Assembly (NCBI GenBank): GCA_019638595.1
Contig: JAHBTJ010000007.1
Span: forward strand, 62,001-126,000
Source of the DNA: Chitinophagaceae bacterium
GTDB taxonomy: Bacteria > Bacteroidota > Bacteroidia > Chitinophagales > Chitinophagaceae
DNA length: 64,000 nucleotides
Direction: 5' to 3'
Under the pieces are notes generated by a model. That model worked only from the letters and a program-made list of their open reading frames with translations, did not search any database and had not been told where the DNA came from. The position numbers were made by a program, and so were the translations under genes. Positions 26,365 to 34,987 of this stretch are shown one piece after another (position 1 is the stretch's first letter; every line of letters starts with the position of its first letter).

Positions 26365-27561
26365 TTAACCACCGGCATTTTTTTTATTGCTGTTGTTATA
26401 CTGCAAATGATCTATTACCAATGCCGCGGCTCCTTTTAAGGATGCATCCGGACCAAGCATAGATGTTTTAACTTTAGTATGCTCTCTTAGCCTGGGTATG
26501 CAAAACCGGTTCAATGCCTGCTCAATAGGAGCCATTAATAACCGACCCGACTGTATGCCCCGACCGCTTAATACGATCAGCTCCGGATTTACAATATGTA
26601 TCAATATCGCCAGGGCTTTTCCTATCTTATACGCCATGTCCGATAACAGGTCTATCGCATCGGGGTCGCCCTGGTTAGCGGCGGTCATAATAGATTCGCT
26701 GATCTGTTCGTAATTGCCCTCAAAGTTGATCCTCGATGTTTTTTTGCCTTTTATTTCCTTTATTGCTTTATCAACTATTACTCTTAATGTAGCTTCCGTT
26801 TCAAGGCATCCCCTTTTACCGCATTCGCATAAAATATCGCTGTCGGTTATAGGTATATGACTTAATTCGCCGGCATATCCTGCAAACCCCCTGAATATTT
26901 CGCCTTTGATGATCATGCCTAAACCAATGCCCCAGCCAATATTCACCACCATCGCATCTTTTATTTCTTTTGCCAGTCCGCATCGCAGCTCTGCCAATGC
27001 TATCATGCTCGAATCATTATCAATTTCAACCGGCAGATCCAGCATATGCTGCAAATGCAGCCTGAGGTTTGTATTATCATCCTCTACGGGTAAATAGGTA
27101 TAGTTAATTCCGTGTGTTGTGTTCACAAAGCCTGGCATACCAATTCCTATACCTGAAATTAAACCACGGTCAATGCCTGCCCGCCGAATAGCGCTGTTAA
27201 TAATTTCAACAAGCTTTTGCGTGGTGTTTTTATTTTCTACAAGGGTTAATGCGAAAGTTTCAACCGGTGCAACTTCTTTTTGGCGCAGATCTGTAATAAC
27301 CACTTTGGTAAACAACTGATCCATTGCCACCGACACGGTGTACATTTTGTCGGCTTTAAGGGAGTAGGTTTGGGGGCGTCTTCCTCCGCTTGACGGCGCA
27401 TAACCGGTTTCTATTACCAGGCCTGCCTCACATAACTGATCAATTACTTTGGCTATCACCGGAATGCTCTTCCCAAGCATTTCACTTAGCTCAGCACATG
27501 ATAAGGTTTCCTTATAGTACAACTCTCTGAAAACCAAATATTGTAGCGAGCTATCTATCAC
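26365..27561 (-). CDS. ROK-family transcriptional regulator (NagC/XylR type), PUL-associated
   Basis: The 398-residue protein has an N-terminal winged-helix DNA-binding domain (~1-75, with LSCAELSEMLGKSIPVIAK as the helix-turn-helix) followed by a ROK sugar-binding fold. The ROK zinc motif is intact (CECGKRGCLE), as is GIGIGMPGFVNT. The N-terminal phosphate-binding DxGxT of ROK kinases is replaced by VAMDQ, so this is a sugar-sensing repressor or activator rather than a kinase. Start is GTG at 27561; no ATG is available before the upstream in-frame stop. It sits between susC2 and GH30, so it is the obvious candidate regulator of this glycan locus. A paralog is at 45686. Confidence 0.93.
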   Translation of the reverse strand: MIDSSLQYLVFRELYYKETLSCAELSEMLGKSIPVIAKVIDQLCEAGLVIETGYAPSSGGRRPQTYSLKADKMYTVSVAMDQLFTKVVITDLRQKEVAPVETFALTLVENKNTTQKLVEIINSAIRRAGIDRGLISGIGIGMPGFVNTTHGINYTYLPVEDDNTNLRLHLQHMLDLPVEIDNDSSMIALAELRCGLAKEIKDAMVVNIGWGIGLGMIIKGEIFRGFAGYAGELSHIPITDSDILCECGKRGCLETEATLRVIVDKAIKEIKGKKTSRINFEGNYEQISESIMTAANQGDPDAIDLLSDMAYKIGKALAILIHIVNPELIVLSGRGIQSGRLLMAPIEQALNRFCIPRLREHTKVKTSMLGPDASLKGAAALVIDHLQYNNSNKKNAGG

Positions 27562-27676
27562 TGAGGATTCTATATCGTTTTATTATGTTAGACAAACTTA
27601 ATAAATTAATTTAAAAAGATGAAAATTATTTAACATTTTTTTAAAATAAATTTTAAGCATTTAATAAGCAGTAGTT

Positions 27677-27748
27677 CGCCGGGGTTACAGTTGCCAGGCT
27701 GCAAAGGCCCCGGCGCGCATAGACGCCAAAAGCAGGTAGCCTCTATGC
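27677..27748. other. Two adjacent GC-rich inverted repeats in an otherwise AT-rich gap
   Basis: CGCCGGGG (27677-27684) pairs with CCCCGGCG (27708-27715), and GCATAGA (27717-27723) with TCTATGC (27742-27748). They lie 110-180 bp downstream of the GH30 stop in a 297-bp gap that is otherwise AT-rich. They could be an RNA structure or a terminator, although no T-run follows on either strand. Confidence 0.4.
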
Positions 27749-27858
27749 GGCATGTTCCAGGTGTGTCCCCGTCTGTTTGTAAACAAAGAGGGTAATTTTC
27801 AATGCGCCATCGGCGCTACCCTGGTTATAATAGTTTCTTCATGCTAATCTTTCCTCCG

Positions 27859-29283
27859 CTACCAGATATAGGTAGCTACGGCTCCGGAGTTTAAGGATGT
27901 GGTAACGGTTTTGTTTTTATAAGCAATACCAAACGAGCGTTTGCTGTCTGTATCATTTAATGCTATCAGCACTATTTTGCCATCGGGCAACTTAAACGCT
28001 ATATTGGGCAGGGGCACATTATTACCCGAGGCTATGCGCACACTGCCGGGTCTTACAAACTTGGCGGCATGGGCTATTACATAATAGGCTGGATTACGGG
28101 TAACGGCATCTCCTTCTATTGTTAACGCTCCCAAACATTCTGTGCATCCGCCGGGTGTGTGTGGTTCAAGATTTTTATTGGCCGCGAAGTTCCATTCCAG
28201 CGCGGTTTTGCACCAGTTACGCCCCGTTCCGATAATGATGTTCTTTATATGCCAGCCCAAATCGCCTTTTAAGTTTCCGGGCGCACCGATCCACTGCTCG
28301 GTAAAATAAAGATTCTTATCGGGGTGCGCGGTATGCACCTGGGATATCGCGCTTACATCGCCCGCGTATAAATGGAACGCCGAACCATCTACGTATTTAG
28401 CCGCTTCCGGATCATTGAGTATAGTAACAGGGTAATCGGGCCGGTCGGCATTGTGATCGTACAGGATAATTTTGGTGGAAAGACCGGCTGTTTTAAACGC
28501 GGGACCTAAACTTTGTTTTATAAAAGCAGCCTGTTCCAGCGGTTGCATCAATAAGCTTGGATTATTGCCCGGATGTAAAGGTTCGTTTTGAATAGTAACC
28601 GCGTCAATTGTTATCCCTTCCGCTTTTATTCCCTCAATGTATTTCACAAAATATTTCGCGTAAGCATCGTAATACTCAGGCTTCAAACTTCCGCCAACCG
28701 AATTTTTATTGGTTTTCATCCATACCGGGGGCGACCAGGGAGATCCCAGTATTTTAATATCCGGATTGATGGCAAGAATTTCTTTAAGCACAGGTATGAG
28801 ATAAGCTTTATCGGGCTCCAGCGAAAACTTTTCCATGTTAACATCTGTTTGCCCGTCGGGCAGATCGTTGTATGAAAACACTTTTTCATCAAGATCGGAA
28901 GCGCCTATACTTACCCTTAAATAACTCGTTCCAATATTGTTTGCATCGGTGGCAAACATTTCTTTAAGAATGGCGGCTCTCGCGTTGGCGCTCATTTTAC
29001 CCAGCAACATGGCGCTGCCGCCCGTCAGGGTATAGCCAAAGCCATCCATTGTTTGAAAAGTTTCCTGCTCGTTTATCTCAATAGCAGGATAGTTTCCTGC
29101 ATCGCCGGTAAACACAAGCGGGTTGGGCTGCTCTTTAAAAAGAACCGATGCGTCGGGGTCGGTAAGCCATACCTTTAGCCCGGTTGTAGTACTGTCATCG
29201 TTATTACCGGGAGATGAAGATTTATCGTTGCAGGAAAAGCAATATGTAAGCAGAACAAAAGCAAACAGGCTGATTTTTTTCAT
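27859..29283 (-). CDS. Glycoside hydrolase family 30 lipoprotein (glucosylceramidase/beta-1,6-glucanase-like)
   Basis: The 474-residue enzyme begins MKKISLFAFVLLTYCFSC, a lipoprotein signal (Cys ~18). The (beta/alpha)8 barrel shows GH30 landmarks: MDGFGYTLTGGSA, ILGSPWSPPVWMK, the acid/base Glu234 in TIQNEPLHPG and the nucleophile Glu329 in LYFTEQWIG. The C-terminal beta-domain ends in SGAVATYIW. GH30 members hydrolyse glucosylceramide, beta-1,6-glucan or xylan; the organisation is closest to glucosylceramidase/endo-beta-1,6-glucanase enzymes, and the exact subfamily is inference. It probably acts at the cell surface on the glycan taken up by the SusCD pairs. ATG at 29283 is preferred over the longer 29310 start for its lipoprotein signal. 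Confidence 0.92.
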   Translation of the reverse strand: MKKISLFAFVLLTYCFSCNDKSSSPGNNDDSTTTGLKVWLTDPDASVLFKEQPNPLVFTGDAGNYPAIEINEQETFQTMDGFGYTLTGGSAMLLGKMSANARAAILKEMFATDANNIGTSYLRVSIGASDLDEKVFSYNDLPDGQTDVNMEKFSLEPDKAYLIPVLKEILAINPDIKILGSPWSPPVWMKTNKNSVGGSLKPEYYDAYAKYFVKYIEGIKAEGITIDAVTIQNEPLHPGNNPSLLMQPLEQAAFIKQSLGPAFKTAGLSTKIILYDHNADRPDYPVTILNDPEAAKYVDGSAFHLYAGDVSAISQVHTAHPDKNLYFTEQWIGAPGNLKGDLGWHIKNIIIGTGRNWCKTALEWNFAANKNLEPHTPGGCTECLGALTIEGDAVTRNPAYYVIAHAAKFVRPGSVRIASGNNVPLPNIAFKLPDGKIVLIALNDTDSKRSFGIAYKNKTVTTSLNSGAVATYIW

Positions 29284-29318
29284 ATTTACAGTTTTAGCGA
29301 TCGTTATCAATAGTATGG

Positions 29319-29657
29319 CTATTTCTGCTTTAATTTTTCATTAGAAGCATGCCGGTCTATATCCCGTATATTCTTTTTCTCAAAATTTTTGTGCAACGCT
29401 TCTGTAAGATTTACACCTGTTTGATTGGCCAGGCAAAGCAATACCCATAGCACATCCGCCATCTCATCCGAAAGCTCTTTCCCTTTATCACTTTCTTTAA
29501 ACGACTGCTCGCCGTACGTTCTTACCATAATACGCGACAGCTCTCCTACTTCTTCCATCAATATGCCTAAGTTGGTAAGCTCGCTAAAGTAGCGTATACC
29601 TATTGTTTGTATCCATAAATCTACCCGTTGCTGGGCTTGTTGTATTGTTATATCCAT
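29319..29657 (-). CDS. MazG-like nucleotide pyrophosphohydrolase
   Basis: A 112-residue all-alpha protein with the MazG metal-binding pattern: EEVGE at residues 35-39 and DEMADVLWVLLCLA later, supplying the ExxE and ExxD acidic residues. It likely hydrolyses (d)NTPs to NMP and pyrophosphate as a house-cleaning enzyme. It lies 35 bp upstream of the GH30 gene in the same orientation; that adjacency is probably not functional. Full length for single-domain MazG-like proteins. Confidence 0.88.
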   Translation of the reverse strand: MDITIQQAQQRVDLWIQTIGIRYFSELTNLGILMEEVGELSRIMVRTYGEQSFKESDKGKELSDEMADVLWVLLCLANQTGVNLTEALHKNFEKKNIRDIDRHASNEKLKQK

Positions 29658-29679
29658 ATAGAAGTTATTGTTTTGAGCT

Positions 29680-29928
29680 ATTGAGCTATCGGCTTTGGGC
29701 TGTGAGCCGTGTTCTGGGCTGTCAGCCTTCAGCGATCAGCTATCAGTAATTTATTCTTTGTAGTTTATTGTTTATAGTTTACCCCAAACCTGAAACTTCA
29801 AACCCGAAACCTGCAACTTAAAACCTGCAACAGCCATCAAATCTCAAATTTCAAATCCTGCAACCGGTATCAGCTATCAGGTTTTGCCAGCCCTACATCT
29901 TTCCCCTTTGGCCATCGCCCATCGCTCA
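29680..29928. repeat. Low-complexity intergenic repeat tract (AGCTATCAGC and CCTGAAAC/CCTGCAAC words)
   Basis: The gap is built from degenerate repeated words: variants of GAGCTATCGGC/CAGCTATCAG, then CCTGAAACTTC, CCCGAAACCTGCAACTT and AAATCTCAAATTTCAAATCC. No open frame is present. The same words recur at 33205-33275 and 34985-35090. Confidence 0.6.
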
Positions 29929-29929
29929 C

Positions 29930-32431
29930 CTAAAACACTACCCTGAAACTACCGAATATTCCAAAGCGTTCAAATGTTTTTTCCGGTAACGGGCGCGGCA
30001 ATACACGCCATATAAAATCCACCCTGAATATCTTGAAAATATTGTCTACTCCTGTTCCTACTTCCAGGTAGGGCTTTCCATCAAGCGTTTTAAAAGAATG
30101 GCCGTTATTATCGGAATTGTACGTTTTGTTGGCGTCGCTCAACCCGCTCCATAATATTTTCGCGCCCCAAAACTGCCTGAACTTAAGAACGCGCGTTAGC
30201 GGAATATACCTGAATAAGCCATTGCCGATATTATGCTCCACATTAATGCCCGAATACCAGTCTGCAAGATATTCATACCGTGTCATCATATTGAACGCGT
30301 ATTTATTATAGTACCAGATATTATTGCCGGGTGGAATTTCAAGAAACGTATACGGCAGGGTACCCAGTACTTTACCGGCATACAGGTTATAATATATGCT
30401 GCCAAAAGGCGAAATTTTTTTGTAATCGGAAATACTGCCTCCAAACCGGTGATAATTATAGCTGCTGTTCAATATTCCGCTGAACCCTTTTGAATAATGA
30501 ACTTCCGTAATGGGATAGTCGCTTCCCAGGCTCATCCTGTAAAAGTTGCCGTCAAGGAATTTTTCGAGATACGCGAAGCGCAGCTTAATACCGCCTTCAA
30601 AGCTGTTAAGCGGCTCTCCCCCGTTTTCAGACGGGAAATGTTCTTTTTCGGGAAGATTGGTAAGTGGGGAAAACCGCCTCCGCTGCCCCGTAAGCGTAAC
30701 CGAAAAACCACTGCTCCACTCCTTAAAATATTCCAGCTTCATTTGCTCAACTTTCATATAGCGCAATGGCACGTTGGGTTTTCGCAAAGCTATGGCAAAC
30801 AGGTTATCGCTGCCCACCTCATCGTAGTATACCTGCCCGTTATCTATGTCGTTGAGGTACGACGCGAGCAATGTGGAACGAGGCGATTTATTAAGGAGGT
30901 ATAAAGTTTGAAGCCTTCCCTTGAATTTTTTATCGCCAAAGCCATAGGCGAGATAACCGGTAAAATAAATTTTTTTATTGAACCCCGTATTGGTACCCAA
31001 ATCGAACCGCACACGTGCGCCCTCATAAGCATTTATGGTAAACCAGTTATACCAGGGGCCAATTTCGTAATTGCCCACATTTTTATACCCGGTTCCTAAA
31101 AAGTAAATGAGGTCTGTAAATCTTTTAAAGCTGGGCATTCCCATCAGGGTGTCTATCATCTCGTATATACCCTTTTCTGTTTGACTCAGTTGCTCATGCC
31201 TTGCTTCCTGCCAGTATTCGTCTGTTTTTTTATTGGCGGAGTCGGATACTATAACTTCCTCGCGCAACTTGTTCCTGCCCAGCGTAGCAAAAACAGAAGT
31301 ATCATTGATCAGCACATCGCGGTAAGTGCTCGTTTTCTTTCCAATAAAGTTTAACCGCTTTTTGTCCATAAAAATAAAGTCGGCTACAAACTTATCTTTC
31401 GACAAAAACCATACAGAATCGTTCACCAGTTGAAATTCCTGCACCAGGTCCAGCTTCTCCACAAAATTTAAATTAGCCGTTTCCGGAACCCGCAGGTTCA
31501 TTTTCATGACCGCGTACGATGAATCCGCTATCCAGGCATCGCCGGTAAATACGTTTTCTCCTTTATGCTTGGGTGTAAATACAAAGTGGAAAAACCTGCG
31601 CCCGCCTATATATTGCGTATCGGGCACCCGGTATAGGTAGTAGGCCGAGCCATTATCGCTGATGGGGCTTACAAAGTCTTTATCAAAAACGGGAATAAAG
31701 TTTTTGTATACATTGATATTCTGGTACATGCCGCCAAGCATTTTGGTAATGCTCTGGTTATTGAACCCGATCGTTTTCACGGCTTTTATTACTTCCCTGG
31801 TTTTACGGGGGCTTTTCTGGTAGTAATAGTCAGACAGGGTTTCAGTAAGATACAATGGCAGCACAGGCTTTGTTTCAGATACGCTGTCAATATTCTGATC
31901 AATCACTTCCCTGAACGGCTTAAGGATCTTCAGCTTGATGAGCTTATTGTTGGCCGCATCATTCAGGTCGGCCTCCAGCTTATTATATAATTCGTATGAA
32001 TAATTATCAAACCGGGATCGGTCGTTAACGGGCTTGTTTTTTACGATTTTCCGCCACATGATCAATCCCTTGCCGATCTTGCTTTTTACAATTACTTCCG
32101 CGTTCCTTTTGCCCCGTTCCAGGTTAATTACTACTTCCATCTCCTCAATGGTACTGTCTATGTAAAGACGAAAATCTTCAAAACCCACATAGGTTACTTC
32201 CAGTGTGTCGGAGGGCCACTTGTCTAATGTAAAAGAAAAATTCCCTGCCGAATCAGTAAGGGTGCCTACCGTACTGTTTTTGAATTGAACTGATGCAAAG
32301 GGTATACGCTCTTCACTGTGAGCATCCTGCACATAACCGGTTACTTTGCGGATCTGCGCCCGGGTAATATGGTTGGATAAGGTGAAAAAGACAAAGACTA
32401 ACCCGCCAATACACAGTGATTTCCAAGTCAT
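29930..32431 (-). CDS. DUF5686 outer-membrane protein with N-terminal carboxypeptidase-like domain
   Basis: The 833-residue protein has a signal peptide (MTWKSLCIGGLVFVFFTLSN, cleavage after TRAQ). A carboxypeptidase-regulatory-like beta-sandwich follows (VTGYVQDAHSEERIPFASV, ~28-110), then the long DUF5686 region and a C-terminal beta-barrel ending GIFGSFRVVF. This architecture is widespread in Bacteroidota and resembles TonB-receptor accessory or stand-alone outer-membrane proteins; no function is established. The start is set at 32431 because the longer frame prefixes an implausible 61 residues to the signal peptide. It is divergent from the membrane locus at 32567. Confidence 0.9.
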   Translation of the reverse strand: MTWKSLCIGGLVFVFFTLSNHITRAQIRKVTGYVQDAHSEERIPFASVQFKNSTVGTLTDSAGNFSFTLDKWPSDTLEVTYVGFEDFRLYIDSTIEEMEVVINLERGKRNAEVIVKSKIGKGLIMWRKIVKNKPVNDRSRFDNYSYELYNKLEADLNDAANNKLIKLKILKPFREVIDQNIDSVSETKPVLPLYLTETLSDYYYQKSPRKTREVIKAVKTIGFNNQSITKMLGGMYQNINVYKNFIPVFDKDFVSPISDNGSAYYLYRVPDTQYIGGRRFFHFVFTPKHKGENVFTGDAWIADSSYAVMKMNLRVPETANLNFVEKLDLVQEFQLVNDSVWFLSKDKFVADFIFMDKKRLNFIGKKTSTYRDVLINDTSVFATLGRNKLREEVIVSDSANKKTDEYWQEARHEQLSQTEKGIYEMIDTLMGMPSFKRFTDLIYFLGTGYKNVGNYEIGPWYNWFTINAYEGARVRFDLGTNTGFNKKIYFTGYLAYGFGDKKFKGRLQTLYLLNKSPRSTLLASYLNDIDNGQVYYDEVGSDNLFAIALRKPNVPLRYMKVEQMKLEYFKEWSSGFSVTLTGQRRRFSPLTNLPEKEHFPSENGGEPLNSFEGGIKLRFAYLEKFLDGNFYRMSLGSDYPITEVHYSKGFSGILNSSYNYHRFGGSISDYKKISPFGSIYYNLYAGKVLGTLPYTFLEIPPGNNIWYYNKYAFNMMTRYEYLADWYSGINVEHNIGNGLFRYIPLTRVLKFRQFWGAKILWSGLSDANKTYNSDNNGHSFKTLDGKPYLEVGTGVDNIFKIFRVDFIWRVLPRPLPEKTFERFGIFGSFRVVF

Positions 32432-32517
32432 ATTGCAAAAATAGCCATCCGAACAGCATAACAAACAGCACATAAGATAATTTAGGGAGCTGTTAAGAAG
32501 ATTTTTCAGGTCAAAAA

Positions 32518-32560
32518 TTTGCGAAATCGGTTTTTTAATAGTTACTTTGGTTTTCAAAGT
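32518..32560 (+). promoter_or_regulatory. Promoter with ACTTTG-N5-CAAAGT operator, copy 1
   Basis: A TTTG (-33 type, 32518-32521) lies 21 bp before TACTTTG (near -7 consensus, 32543-32549). A perfect palindrome ACTTTG-GTTTT-CAAAGT occupies 32544-32560 and overlaps the -7 element, six bases before the ATG. A protein bound there would block RNA polymerase. The same palindrome precedes creD. Confidence 0.65.
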
Positions 32561-32566
32561 ACTTTT

Positions 32567-33202
32567 ATGCAAGAAAAATATACCGGGCTGGAAACCCTGA
32601 AAGACATTAAACAAATGATGGAGCGCAGCAGCCGGTTTATCAGTTTAAGCGGCTTGAGTGGTATAGGCGCCGGGATATGCGCGTTGGTTGGAAGCTGGTT
32701 TGCATACCAGGTTATTGGCGGAAACAGCACCGATATAAGAGGTGTTGATTACGGGAGCGTTACCATACGTTCGTTTATGGGATACAGGCTGTTTACCATA
32801 GCATTGTACACCCTTATTTCGGCTATTATAGTTGCTTTTTTCTTTACATGGCTGAACAGTAAAAAAAACAGCGTACCCTTATGGGGAAGCGCTTCCCGGA
32901 GGTTAATGATCAATTTTTGTATACCATTATTTGCCGGTGGCGTATTTTTACTCCGGATGATTGCGCTGGGGCATTTTGGCATGATAGCCCCCGGCTGTTT
33001 GATATTTTATGGTATTTCGCTGGTAAACGCCAGTAAATATACTTTAGGAGAAGTTCGCTATCTTGGCTACGGGCAGATCCTGTTAGGAGTGATCAGTTGC
33101 TGGTTCCTGGGTTCGGGCCTGTTTTTCTGGACGCTGGGTTTTGGTGTGCTGCATATTATATATGGTGCAATGATGTGGTGGAAGCATGAAAGAGGGGTGT
33201 AA
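32567..33202 (+). CDS. Multi-pass membrane protein of unknown function, regulator-linked
   Basis: The 211-residue product begins MQEKYTGLETLKDIKQMMER, a short soluble stretch, and then shows five or six hydrophobic helices (for example LSGIGAGICALVGSWFAYQV, IALYTLISAIIVAFFFTWL and LFFWTLGFGVLHIIYGAMMW). I do not recognise a named family. It is the first gene of a plus-strand set (membrane protein, winged-helix regulator, CreD) in which it and creD share the same operator. A role in envelope stress or sensing is inferred from that context only. The start is ATG 32567; the upstream in-frame codons lie within the promoter. Confidence 0.82.
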   Translation: MQEKYTGLETLKDIKQMMERSSRFISLSGLSGIGAGICALVGSWFAYQVIGGNSTDIRGVDYGSVTIRSFMGYRLFTIALYTLISAIIVAFFFTWLNSKKNSVPLWGSASRRLMINFCIPLFAGGVFLLRMIALGHFGMIAPGCLIFYGISLVNASKYTLGEVRYLGYGQILLGVISCWFLGSGLFFWTLGFGVLHIIYGAMMWWKHERGV

Positions 33203-33204
33203 GT

Positions 33205-33275
33205 TTATGGTTTGTGGTTTATAGTTTCAGGTTCCTGGTCATTTATGGCTGATAGCCGATAGCTGACAGCTAATT
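33205..33275. repeat. Low-complexity intergenic repeat tract
   Basis: GTTTATGGTTTGTGGTTTAT-like words run into ATGGCTGATAGCCGATAGCTGACAGC-like words; this is the same vocabulary as at 29680 and 34985. Non-coding. Confidence 0.5.
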
Positions 33276-33293
33276 ATTAACAATGAAAGCTGA

Positions 33294-33593
33294 ATGAAGA
33301 ATCCGATTGAACATCTGAATAAAGTTTTTGACAGCCGTATCAGGCTGGGCATCATGAGCTCGCTTATGGTGAACGAGGAGGTGAATTTTAACCAGCTCAA
33401 GGAAATTGTGGAGGTAACAGATGGCAATCTTGCTTCGCACTTAAAAACCCTGGAAGAGAACGGCTACATTAAAGTACAAAAAGGTTTTATAGGAAGAAAA
33501 ACCAATACTACCTATTCAGTTACCAGGGCCGGGGAAAAAGCTTTCAAAGTTCACCTGGATGCGCTGGAAGAAATGATACGATCGCTGGAATAA
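33294..33593 (+). CDS. Winged-helix transcriptional regulator (MarR/PF13601 type)
   Basis: The 99-residue protein is a single winged-helix domain. Helices and recognition segment are FNQLKEIVEVTDGNLASHL, followed by KTLEENGYIKVQKGF and the wing GRKTNTTYSVTRAG. This is the PF13601-type regulator common in Bacteroidota, close to MarR/ArsR folds, and it normally binds palindromes as a dimer. It is encoded between two genes whose promoters carry the same ACTTTG-N5-CAAAGT palindrome, so it is the natural candidate to bind them. No effector-binding domain or cysteine switch is visible. Confidence 0.9.
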   Translation: MKNPIEHLNKVFDSRIRLGIMSSLMVNEEVNFNQLKEIVEVTDGNLASHLKTLEENGYIKVQKGFIGRKTNTTYSVTRAGEKAFKVHLDALEEMIRSLE

Positions 33594-33610
33594 ATTTTTT
33601 TTATACATAA

Positions 33611-33627
33611 ACTTTGAAATACAAAGT
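33611..33627 (+). promoter_or_regulatory. ACTTTG-N5-CAAAGT operator, copy 2, upstream of creD
   Basis: The perfect palindrome ACTTTG-AAATA-CAAAGT is followed by ACTTTT, as in copy 1 at 32544. It lies 19 bp before the creD ATG and overlaps a TA..CTTTG sequence resembling the -7 box. Confidence 0.65.
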
Positions 33628-33646
33628 ACTTTTAAAAATTAAAAAT

Positions 33647-34987
33647 ATGAATACTGCACACTCCGAAAGCTTTTGGTCTCAAAACAAACTCACCATTAAA
33701 GGGATACTGGTAGCGTTCCTTATACTGGCTATGCTTATACCTACGCTTTTTATACTGGCGCTGGTAGAAGAAAGGGCGCAAAGGAAAAATGAAGTAGTGA
33801 GAGAGACTACGGCCAAATGGGCTTCTTCTCAGGCTATAAGCGGCCCCCTGTTGATCATTCCTTATAATGAAATGTCCAGGACTTTGGAGGGAAATGAAAA
33901 GCCGGTAAAAAAGCTTGCGTATTTTCTGCCCGAACATTTAACCGTTAACGGCAAAATAAATCCTGAAAAGAAAAGCAGAACCGTTTACGATGTAATCGTA
34001 TACCGGAGCCTCATGAATGTTGAGGGTAATTTTGCGCCGCTATCGGGCGAATTGCCGGGCATTGATCCTGCCAGTATGTTGTTGAATGAAGCGCGGATAT
34101 GTATCGGCATCAGCGATTTCAGGGGCATTGAAGACCAGTTGGCGCTGGAATGGAACGGCGCTCGTACCATCTTTAATACAGGCATACCGGAAAACGATGT
34201 ATTGAAAGAAGGGCTTAGTACAATCGTAGCTATATCTCAGGAAGCGCTCGGCTCCCCTATCAGCTTTAAGCTTACGATAGAACTGAAGGGATCTGAGAGC
34301 CTTGGTTTTACTCCTGTTGGTAAAACCACCAATATACAGCTATCTTCCGCATGGCCCAATCCCTCGTTCGATGGCAGTTTCCTCCCTACCGGCAGCACTG
34401 TTACCGATGAGGGTTTTACAGCCAACTGGAAGATACAGCATTTGAACCGCAGTTACCCGCAAAGCTGGAAAGACATGAAGTACGATATAAAAGAATCAAC
34501 GGTTGAAACAAAATTATTACAGCCGGTAGACTCCTACGCGCAAACGAAACGGTCTATTAAATATGCAGTTTTGTTCATTGCCCTCACTTTCGCGTTGTAT
34601 TTTTTTGTGGAAATAACGCAAAAGAAAAAAGTACACCCCATACAGTATGTGCTGGTAGGCATGGCGCTGTGCATCTTTTATACTTTGTTGCTGTCTATTT
34701 CAGAATATCTTGGCTTTAATATAGCCTATGCCATTGCTGCCTCAGCTACTATAATGCTTATTACCCTTTACACTAAAAGCCTTTTTACCAAATGGAAAGT
34801 GGCGCTGCTGTTTGGATCGCTGCTCGCATTATTGTACGGGTTTATTTTTGTGCTGATACAACTGCAGGATAACGCGCTGCTGTTTGGAAGCATAGGGTTG
34901 TTTGTTGTACTGGCCATCATCATGTATTATTCAAGAAAAATTGATTGGTACGGAACGGGGCAAAAGGAGATCAGCACCGCTATATAA
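33647..34987 (+). CDS. creD: CreD-family inner-membrane protein (cell envelope integrity)
   Basis: A 446-residue membrane protein of the CreD family. It has one N-terminal transmembrane helix (IKGILVAFLILAMLIPTLFI), a large periplasmic beta domain opening with ERAQRKNEVVRETTAKWAS and SGPLLIIPY, and a cluster of helices from residue ~290 to the end. In E. coli, CreD belongs to the CreBC regulon and affects colicin E2 tolerance and envelope stability; in other bacteria it is linked to beta-lactam response. Here the CreBC genes are absent and a winged-helix regulator sits directly upstream. ATG 33647 is used because upstream codons overlap the operator. Confidence 0.92.
   Translation: MNTAHSESFWSQNKLTIKGILVAFLILAMLIPTLFILALVEERAQRKNEVVRETTAKWASSQAISGPLLIIPYNEMSRTLEGNEKPVKKLAYFLPEHLTVNGKINPEKKSRTVYDVIVYRSLMNVEGNFAPLSGELPGIDPASMLLNEARICIGISDFRGIEDQLALEWNGARTIFNTGIPENDVLKEGLSTIVAISQEALGSPISFKLTIELKGSESLGFTPVGKTTNIQLSSAWPNPSFDGSFLPTGSTVTDEGFTANWKIQHLNRSYPQSWKDMKYDIKESTVETKLLQPVDSYAQTKRSIKYAVLFIALTFALYFFVEITQKKKVHPIQYVLVGMALCIFYTLLLSISEYLGFNIAYAIAASATIMLITLYTKSLFTKWKVALLFGSLLALLYGFIFVLIQLQDNALLFGSIGLFVVLAIIMYYSRKIDWYGTGQKEISTAI

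Noticed and set aside
27680-27800. Possible protein tail behind GH30 on the minus strand (GHTWNMPHRGYLLLASM)
   Set aside because: The frame is open for only ~30 codons, lacks a start, matches no family I know, and the region is better explained by inverted repeats.
32432-32614. 61-residue extension of the DUF5686 protein
   Set aside because: It would precede an obvious signal peptide and overlap the divergent promoter at 32518-32560.
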